Shown here: positions 52,866 to 61,400 of the stretch, piece after piece
Position numbering within the stretch: position 1 is the first letter of the stretch
How the letters are laid out: the number at the start of each line of letters is the position of its first letter
From: Comamonas thiooxydans
GTDB taxonomy: Bacteria > Pseudomonadota > Gammaproteobacteria > Burkholderiales > Burkholderiaceae_C
DNA: 64,000 nt
Direction: 5' to 3'
NCBI RefSeq assembly: GCF_002157685.2
Contig: NZ_AP026738.1
Coordinates: forward strand, 1,860,001-1,924,000
Position numbers and translations under genes: made by a program
The notes under the pieces: generated by a model
Seen by the model: only the letters and a program-made list of their open reading frames with translations
What the model was told of the DNA's origin: nothing
Database searches by the model: none

Positions 52866-54407
52866 ATGAACGCCCTTGCTTACCTCCGGTCTGAGACAAA
52901 TTTTCGTAGCCGTGTCCGGTTCACGGCCCTGCTAGGCTCGGCCATCTGGCTCACCGGTTGCGCCAATTTGACAAGCCAGGCGCTTTCCACGGAAGAAATT
53001 CAGTCCCAGGTTCAGGCCGATCGGCAAAGCCTTGGCAAGGACGTCGCTCCTCTGACCGGGCCCGTGAGCCTGGAAGAGGCGATTGCGCGGGCCATCAAGT
53101 ACAACGCAGCCCAGCGTCTGCGTGGCATGGAAGAGGCAGTGGCCCAGGGCACGGCCAATGTTGCCAAGTTCGACATGCTGCCCAAGCTGGTGGCCTCGGC
53201 TGGCTACCGCTACCGCGACAAGGATCTGATCAGCCGCAGCACCGACTCGGTCACGGGCGCGCCTTCCCTGGCCCATCCCTATATCTCGTCGGATCGTGAG
53301 TCGACCTTGGCTTCGCTGAGCTTCTCCTGGAGCCTGCTGGACTTCGGTCAAAGCTATTACGCCGCTCGTCAGCACGCGGATCGCGCCCAGATTGCGGCTG
53401 AGCGTCGCCGCAAGGCCATACACACGCTGATCCAGGACGTACGTATCGCATACTGGCGTGTGGCTGCGGCCCAGGCGCTGGAGTCTTCGCTGCAGACCGC
53501 AGGCCAGGATGCAGACAAGGCCCTGGAAGACTCGCGCAAGGTCGAGGCGGAAAAGCTGCGCTCCCCCATGGAGCCGCTGCGCTATCAGCGCCAGTTGCTG
53601 GAGAACATCCGACTGCTGGAGGCCATTCAGCAGGAGCTGTCTTCCTCGCGCATCGAGCTGGCATCCTTGATGGGAGTCTCGCCCGCAGAGCTGAACCAGC
53701 CGCTGCGCGTGATCGAGCCTGCCGCCTCGAATGCCCAGCGCTGGCTGGAGCAGCCGGTGGACAAGCTGGAAGACCGAGCCCTGCTGCTGAACCCGGATCT
53801 GCGCGAGAGCCTGTACAACGCCCGTATCGCCAATGAAGAGACCAAGCGCGTCATGCTGCGCATGTTCCCCGGCCTTTCCTTCAACTACGGTGTCAACAAG
53901 AGCAGCGACAGCTATCTGATCAACGACCGCTGGCAGGATGCGGGCCTGCAGATTTCCTTCAATCTGCTGGGATTGCTGTCACTGCCTGCACAGCGTCAGC
54001 TGGCTGACGCGGGTGTCCAACTGGCCGATCAGCGTCGTCTGGCTACCCAGATGGCGGTATTGACACAGCTGCACGTGGCACGTCTGCAATTTGCGAACGC
54101 CGTGCGCCAGTATGAAAGAGCACAGACCATCGCCTCGGTGGACCAGCGCCTGTCCGAGCATGTGAACAATCAGGTGCAGGCTGACAAGCTCAATGCGCTT
54201 GAGCGGGTCTCCCAGCAGACCACCACCATTCTTTCCGTGCTGCGCCGGTATCAGGCCCAATCCAATATGCAGGCCGCCAGCTCCCGCCTGCAAGCCACCC
54301 TGGGCATGGAGCCCGTGATCGAGGGCTCCGACAGCATGCCCTTGCCCGAACTCACGCAGGCCGTTGGCAAATCGCTGCAAAGCTGGGACGCGGGCCAATT
54401 CCAATGA
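52866..54407 (+). CDS. TolC-family outer-membrane lipoprotein channel
   Basis: 513 residues. Lipoprotein signal with LTGC (Cys 32) in place of a normal TolC signal peptide, then OEP-type repeats of long helices (SLSFSWSLLDFGQSYYAARQHADRAQIAAERRRKAIHTLIQDVRIAYWRV region and the symmetrical C-terminal half). Lipid-anchored channels like this are common in RND efflux and in some surface-protein export systems. Coupled to an adaptor by ATGA and followed by a giant surface protein. ATG 52866 gives the lipoprotein signal; no strong ribosome site is visible. Confidence 0.85.
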   Translation: MNALAYLRSETNFRSRVRFTALLGSAIWLTGCANLTSQALSTEEIQSQVQADRQSLGKDVAPLTGPVSLEEAIARAIKYNAAQRLRGMEEAVAQGTANVAKFDMLPKLVASAGYRYRDKDLISRSTDSVTGAPSLAHPYISSDRESTLASLSFSWSLLDFGQSYYAARQHADRAQIAAERRRKAIHTLIQDVRIAYWRVAAAQALESSLQTAGQDADKALEDSRKVEAEKLRSPMEPLRYQRQLLENIRLLEAIQQELSSSRIELASLMGVSPAELNQPLRVIEPAASNAQRWLEQPVDKLEDRALLLNPDLRESLYNARIANEETKRVMLRMFPGLSFNYGVNKSSDSYLINDRWQDAGLQISFNLLGLLSLPAQRQLADAGVQLADQRRLATQMAVLTQLHVARLQFANAVRQYERAQTIASVDQRLSEHVNNQVQADKLNALERVSQQTTTILSVLRRYQAQSNMQAASSRLQATLGMEPVIEGSDSMPLPELTQAVGKSLQSWDAGQFQ

Positions 54408-55207
54408 AGTCTTGCATGTCCCCCTTGATTCTGGGCCTGGCGCTGGGCCTGTCGCTCGCCGCTCATGGCCAAGGCGGCTCGGCTGCCCAGAGCCTTCCCA
54501 AGACTCAGGCATCCTTGCCCAGCGTGCTGGACCAGCGTGAGATCCGTGCCCAGCTTTCACCGCGCCGCTACACCACTCTGGCAGCAGAGATCGGTGCCAA
54601 GGTACAGCGTCTGCCCGTGGTGGAGGGAGGCGCATTTCGTCAGGGACAGCTGCTGGTGCAGTTTGACTGCAGCCTGCCGCAAGCCCAGCTGAACAAGGCC
54701 CAGGCGGGCGTTGATGCCACCGAGAAGACCTGGAAGGCCAACCAGCGCCTGGCGGAGTTGAACTCCGTCGGCAAGGTGGAACTGGATATTTCTCAGGCCG
54801 AATGGAACAAGGCCAGGGCCGAAGTCGCAGCCAACCGTAGCCTGCTGAGCAAATGCCAGATCACCGCACCCTATGCCGGTCGTGTGGCCGAGCAGAAGAT
54901 CCGTGAGCAGCAATATGCGCAGCCGGGCCAGGCGCTGCTGGACATTCTGGACGACTCCGCGCTGGAGCTGGAGTTCCTGGTGCCCTCGCGCTGGCTCAGC
55001 TGGCTGCATTCGGGCTCGGAATTCCAGGTGCGTATTGACGAAACCGGCAAAACCTATCCTGCCAAGGTGCAGCGCCTGGCCGCGCGGGTGGACCCGGTGA
55101 GCCAGTCCGTCAAGGTCAATGCGGCCATTCACGGAAAGTTTACCGAGCTGATCGCCGGAATGAGCGGGCAGGTGCTGCTGGCACCACCCCAGACCGGCAA
55201 GCCCTAG
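54404..55207 (+). CDS. HlyD/RND-type periplasmic adaptor
   Basis: 267 residues, short for the family. Signal peptide (ending AAHGQ), then a lipoyl half AAEIGAKVQRLPVVEGGAFRQGQLLVQFDCSLPQAQ, a short coiled-coil hairpin, the second lipoyl half ITAPYAGRVAEQKIREQQYAQPGQALLDILDD and a beta-barrel domain. It lacks an inner-membrane anchor helix. ATGA overlap with the channel gene. No ABC or RND pump gene is adjacent within the window, so the energising partner must be downstream or elsewhere. Confidence 0.85.
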   Translation: MKSCMSPLILGLALGLSLAAHGQGGSAAQSLPKTQASLPSVLDQREIRAQLSPRRYTTLAAEIGAKVQRLPVVEGGAFRQGQLLVQFDCSLPQAQLNKAQAGVDATEKTWKANQRLAELNSVGKVELDISQAEWNKARAEVAANRSLLSKCQITAPYAGRVAEQKIREQQYAQPGQALLDILDDSALELEFLVPSRWLSWLHSGSEFQVRIDETGKTYPAKVQRLAARVDPVSQSVKVNAAIHGKFTELIAGMSGQVLLAPPQTGKP

Positions 55208-55416
55208 ACATTCAAATATAAGAGCATATTGCGCATGCCATTCAAAGGTTTCAGATCAATTTAATGCTGAAGTCTATATATGAAAGGCGCCAAAAGCTCA
55301 TATTTTTATAGTCCGATAGCAAGAGACCGACAGCTCCCGGGAAGAGGGCAAGCCGGCGGTCTGAAACTGCAAGGCAGGCAAGCGCCATGCCACCTTCACA
55401 CAGGAAGGACACTTTG

Positions 55417-58400
55417 ATGACCCGCAAATCTCGCTCATTCTGGAGCCGTCTGACACAGTCATTGACGACACAGACCGTGAAGACCGATGTTTCCCAGCGT
55501 TCGCGGCCAGTATCTGCCGTGCGTCCGCTGGCATTGGAGCAGCGCTTTATGTTTGATGGCGCAGCGGTCGCCGCTGCGGCGGATGTGGCCCAGGGCGCAG
55601 ATCCTGCGGCGGAGATTGCCAGTGGTCTGCGCCATGGGCCGATGTTTGAAGCACAAAAGGCCTATGGCAGATTGCTGAGCGCTCCCGCAGGTGAAAATTT
55701 TGATGACAACCCCACGCAGGAGTTCAGAGGAACCAACACCTTTGTCTTGGATGGTTTCAGGTATACCGTCACCGGGCCGGGTGGCAGCAATTACGACCAC
55801 TTTCTGACCAATGCGCAGTTTGCTCCGCCTGGGCAAGGGCTGGGGCCTGACAACTACCTCCGCTTTGATACGTTCGGTGAGGGTGCGACCAGTATCAAGA
55901 TCGAATTGGCCGATGGCAGCGCCTTCCGCCTGATAGGTCTGAGTTTCTTTGTAGAGGACGCCCAAGCCTCTGGTGGTCCGTCAAACATTTTTTATCTGAC
56001 ACCGGCAGGTGGCTTGGCTCTGGAGTATGCGACCGACACAACACACTCAAACGTCGATTTTTCCAACAACGCGAACTTCTACAACATCACCAGCATTAGC
56101 TTCATAAGCAAGCCGGGAGAGCTGATCTATCTCGATATCGATGACCTGGTGATTGCGGCGCCGATTACCAATGTCGCTCCCATTGTTGCCAACGCAATAC
56201 CCGACCGGACTGCCCGCGAAGAGACGGCCTTCGAATTTCAGTTTGCAGCCAATACCTTTAGCGATGCGGATGCCGGCGATACGCTGACTTACAGCGCGCG
56301 ATTGACCGGAGGCGGTGCTCTGCCAGCCTGGCTCAGCTTCGATACAGCGACCCGCACTTTCAGCGGCACACCTGGCCGTGGCGATAGCGGCAGCTTTAGC
56401 ATCGATGTGACGGCCTTCGACGGCAAAGGTGGAACGGCGACCGACACCTTTGACATTATGGTCACAGCGAACGCGCCGCCGACGATTGGCAACCTCCATG
56501 GCGATAATGTCACCTACCTTGAGGACGGCGCCCCGGTGTTGCTCGATGCGTTATCCAACGCCTCGGTCACCGACGCCGACTCGGCCAACTTCAACGGCGG
56601 CAACGTGCGCGTCGCGGTCACCGGCAATGCCGTGACCAGCGAGGACGTGCTGTCGGTCTTCAGCCTTGGCACCGCCGCAGGGCAGATCTACGTCTCTGGC
56701 AGCAACGTGCTGTACGGCGGTGTCGGCATCGGTGAGCTCGCCGGCGGCACCGGCGGCAACGCCCTGGTGATCACCCTCAACGCCAATGCCAACGCTGACG
56801 CGGTGACCGCGCTGGTGCGCAACCTGACCTACGTGAACAGCAACGGGCTCGACCCCAACACCGCAACGCGCACCATCAGCGTGACTGTCTCCGATGGCGA
56901 TGGCGGCACCAGTGCAGCATCGAACGTCACCCTCAGTGTGATCGCCACCAACGACGCCCCGATGCTCGCGCCGGCCAACAACGTCATCGGCTATACCGAG
57001 AACGCAGCCGCAGTGGCGCTGAGCCCCACGCTGACCCTGGTGGACGACGGCAGCAGCTTCCAGAAGGCCACGGTCACCATCAGCGATCTGCGCATCGGCG
57101 ATTCCCTCAGCGTCGGTAGCCCGGGCGCTTTCGCCACCAGCTACAACGCCGCCACCGGCGTCCTGACGATCACCGGGGCCGGCAATGCCGCGGCGCTGCA
57201 GGCCGTCCTGCGCTCGGTGAGTTTCTCCTCCAGCTCGGATGACCCGACCTTCGGGGGTTCCGATACCACCCGGCAGATCAACTTCGTGGTCACCGACAGC
57301 GCTGGCGCCGACTCCAATACCGCCGTCGTCCAGGTGGCGATCATCGCCATCAACGACGCGCCGACCCTGTCCGGCGGCCCCTATGTATGGTCGGGTACCA
57401 ACGAAGACACCAGTTCGGCGGCGGTTACGGTCAGCAGCCTGCTGGGCGGCGTTACCTACGCCGACGTCGATGGCCCCGCCGGCGGAATCGCGCTGACGGC
57501 CAGCACCGGCAGCAGCGTCTGGCAGTACTCCACCGATGGCGTGACCTGGACCGATGTCGGCGCGGTGTCCAATGGCAGCGCGCTGCTGCTGTCGGGCAGT
57601 ACCCTGCTTCGCTATGTGCCCGATGGCAAAAACGGTGGGACGGCCACACTGACTTTCCGCGCCTGGGACCAGTCCTTCGGCATCGCCTCCCTCAACGGCA
57701 TTCGCTCCACCTCCGATACCAGCTCCAACGGCGGCAGCACGGCGTTCTCGACGGGCATCGCGCAGGCAATGATCAGCGTCAGCAGCGTCAACGATGCGCC
57801 CGTGTTGACTCCCTCCAGCCCGATGCTCAACACGCTGATCGACAGTGACGTGAACAACCTCGGGCAGGCAGTTTCCAGCCTTATCACCGGCCATGTCAGC
57901 GACGTGGACACGGGCGCGGTGCAGGGCATTGCCATCACCGGCCTGTACTCCGGCGCCGGTGGCACCTGGCAGTTCAGCCTGGACAGCGGCGCCAGCTGGC
58001 AGGACGTCGGTACGGTTTCCACGGCTTCGGCGCTGCTGCTGCGCAGCAGTGACCGGGTGCGCTTCGTGCCCGACGGCGTCAATGGCACCACTGCCAGCTT
58101 CACCTTCAAGGCCTGGGACCAGAGCGGCATCACCGCCGGTCAACAGGGGTTCAAGCTCGACGCTTCCAGCAGCGGCGGCACCACGCCGTTTTCCTTGTCC
58201 ACCGATGCCGCCAGCGTCACCGTCATCTCGATCAACGACGCTCCGGTGGTCGCCGGCAGTGGCGGCAGCGCGGCTTTCGTCGAAGGGGCAGACGTGGCGT
58301 CCACGCCGGTGGTGGTCGACAGCGGCCTCACCGTGTCGGACAACGATTCGCCGCTGCTCTACAGCGCCTCGGTGAAGATCACTGGCAATCTGCGGCCCTC

Positions 58401-61400
58401 CGAGGATGTGCTCGGTTTCACCAACGATCCTGCCACCATGGGCGACATCAGCGGCAGCTACAACGCCGGCACTGGCACACTGACCCTCACTTCCGCCAGT
58501 GGCGCCAGCGCCGCCCAGTGGCAGGCAGCGCTGCGCTCGGTGACCTACAGCAACAGCTCGGACACCCCGGACACCACCACGCGCAGCGTCAGCTTCAGAG
58601 TGAGCGACGGCCAGCTCGACAGCGTCGACGCCACCCGCAGCGTGACCGTGACCGCCGCCAACGATTCCCCGCAGCTCAGCCTGCCTGGCGTGATCAGTCT
58701 CAGCGAAGACACCACCGGGACCATTACCGGCATCGTCGTCTCCGACGTCGACGCGGGTACCGGCAACGTTCAGGTCACCTTCACGCTGCCGGCCAACAGC
58801 GGCACCGTGCTCGCGACCGCCAGCGGCAACATCACGGTCGGCGTTGGGCTCAACACCGTGTACATCATCGGCAAGGTCGCGGAGATCAACGCCTACATCG
58901 CCGGGATGAACCTCTTCTACTCGCCGAACGCGAACTTCAACGGCAACGTCACCCTCGGTGTCAGTATCACTGACCTAGGCAACAGCGGTGGCCCGGCGAA
59001 GACCGACAGCGGCAGCCTGATACTGCAGGTCGATGCGGTGAACGATGCTCCGGGCACCCCCGTGGTGCCGTCGTTGCCGGTGAGCGGCAGCGAGGACGTT
59101 CCCCTGGTGCTGAACGGCATCAGCTTCAGCGACATCGACGCCGGATCGGATGTGGTCCAGGCGACCTTCAGCGTCGCCCCGGGCAGCGGCACCTTCAGTG
59201 CCCTGGCGGGCGCCGGCGTGACGCTGACAGGCTCGGGCACCAACCAGCTGGTGCTCAGCGGCAGCCTGAGCGATATCAACGCCTTCATCGCCGGCAGCCA
59301 GGTGAGCTACCTGTCGGCGGTCAATGCTTCGGGCACCGTCATCGTGACGGTCAGCCTCGATGATCGCGGCAATACCGGCACGGGCGGCGCCAAGGTTTCA
59401 TCGGCCACCTTCAACCTGGCCATCAGCCCGGTGAACGACGCTCCGGTGAACAGCGTGCCGGGTGCCCAGACGGTGCTCTCGAACGAAACGCTGGTCTTCA
59501 GCGCCGGCAATGGCAACGCGATCTCCATCTCGGACGTGGATGTCGCGGGTGGGAGCCTGCGCGTGACGCTCTTCGGCATCAACGGGTTGATCACCCTGGG
59601 CAGCACCTCGGGCCTGTCGTTCCTGGCCGGTGATGGCACAGTCGATGCCAGCATGACCTTCGATGGCTCTCTCGCCGACATCAACAATGCGCTGGCAGGC
59701 CTGCGCTTCAGCCCGACGCCCGGCTACCACGGCGCGGCTTCTCTGCAGATCATCACCAATGACCAGGGGCAGTCCGGTACCGGCGGCCCCCAGTCCGATA
59801 CCGATATCATCTCGATCAACGTCGAGCAGCCCAACCCGCGTATCGTCGGCGTCAGCTCCAGCACATCCGATGGCAGCTACAAAAGCGGCAACACCATCAC
59901 CGTCACAGTCGATTTCAGCCGCGCGGTGGATGTCGATACCATTAGCGGCGTGCCGACCCTGATCCTGAGCTCCGGCGGCACAGCCACCTATTCCGGTGGC
60001 AGCGGCAGCAGCACCTTGACCTTCACCTACACCGTGGGGGTCGGCCAAAACAGCGCCGATCTGGATTACGCCAGCATCAACGCCTTGGCGCTCAACGGCG
60101 CGGTCATCACCGATGCGGTCGACGGCCGCAATGCCTCGCTGGCACTAGCAGCGCCGGGCAGCGCCGGTTCGCTGGGCGCCAATAAGAACATCGTGATCGA
60201 CACCGTTGCGCCGACCACCACAGCCACCTCAGTGGCTTTTTCGGCCGACACCGGCAGCTCCAGCACCGATCTGATCACCAATACCACCGCACAAACCATC
60301 AGCGGTACGCTGACGGCCAATCTGGCCAGTGGTGAATCGGTACAAGTTTCACTGGACAATGGCTTCACCTGGGCCACGGCTTCTGCTTCCCCAGGCTCTC
60401 CCAACTGGTCGCTGGCTGGTCAGACGCTGATCGCCAGCGACACCCTGAAAGTGCGAGTCGTAGATGCCGCAGGTAACGTCGGCACGGCTGCCTCTTTCTC
60501 TTATGTGCTGGACACCTCAGTGCCCACCGTCGTAATCACCAGCAGTGTCGCTGCTCTCAAAGCAGGCGAGTCGGCAACCTTCACATTCACCTTTAGCGAA
60601 GTGCCAAGCGAGTTCACTCTGGGCGACTTGACAGCAACGAATGGCACCTTAAGCAATTTCACTGCTACCTCCAATCCGCTGGTCTATACGGTGGATTTCA
60701 CACCCAATGCAGGACTTACGGGTTCCAGCGGTGCTGTGTCGTTGGCAGCCGGCACTTACACCGATACGGCTGGCAATGCGGGTGGGGCAGGCATATCAAC
60801 CCCCATCGCAATCGATACTGTTGCACCAGTGGCCTTTATTTCCAGCAGTGCAAGCAGTCTGAAGGCGGGTGAGACTGCGGTGATTACTTTCACTTTCAGT
60901 GAAGCCCCCCAGGGCTTTGACTTGACCGATGTCACCGTGATGGGTGGAACGTTGAGTGGCTTCGCAGTCACAGCCAACCCGCGGGTCTATACGGCCCTAT
61001 TCACACCTGCGGCGAATGTAAATTCAGGCTTGGCAGAGGTGTCGATAAACGCGGGCAGTTACACGGACGCTGCTGGCAATTTGGGGCAGGGCACAAGCAG
61101 TGCGACTATCCATTACGACACTGGTGTGCCGACCACTACGGTGGAAAGCGTTCAGTTTTCCAGTGACACGGGTGCAAGTGCCTCCGACCTGATTACCAAT
61201 GTTTCCGCGCAAACCATTAGCGGTACGCTGTCAACCAATCTGCTTGCAGGGGAGCTGGTCCAGGTATCACTGGATAACGGCGCGACCTGGGTAGCAGCGG
61301 CTGTTGTGGGCAGAGATTGGACCTTGAGCGGCCAAACTTTGTCAGGCAGCGGGGTCTTGCAGGTGCGCGTGGCCGATGGCGCTGGCAACACAGGAGCGGT

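Noticed and set aside
56551..58143. 530-codon open frame antisense to the giant surface gene
   Set aside because: Long antisense frames arise automatically where the sense strand uses G/C-ending codons; its product is low-complexity Gly/Ala/Asp/Arg with no domain.
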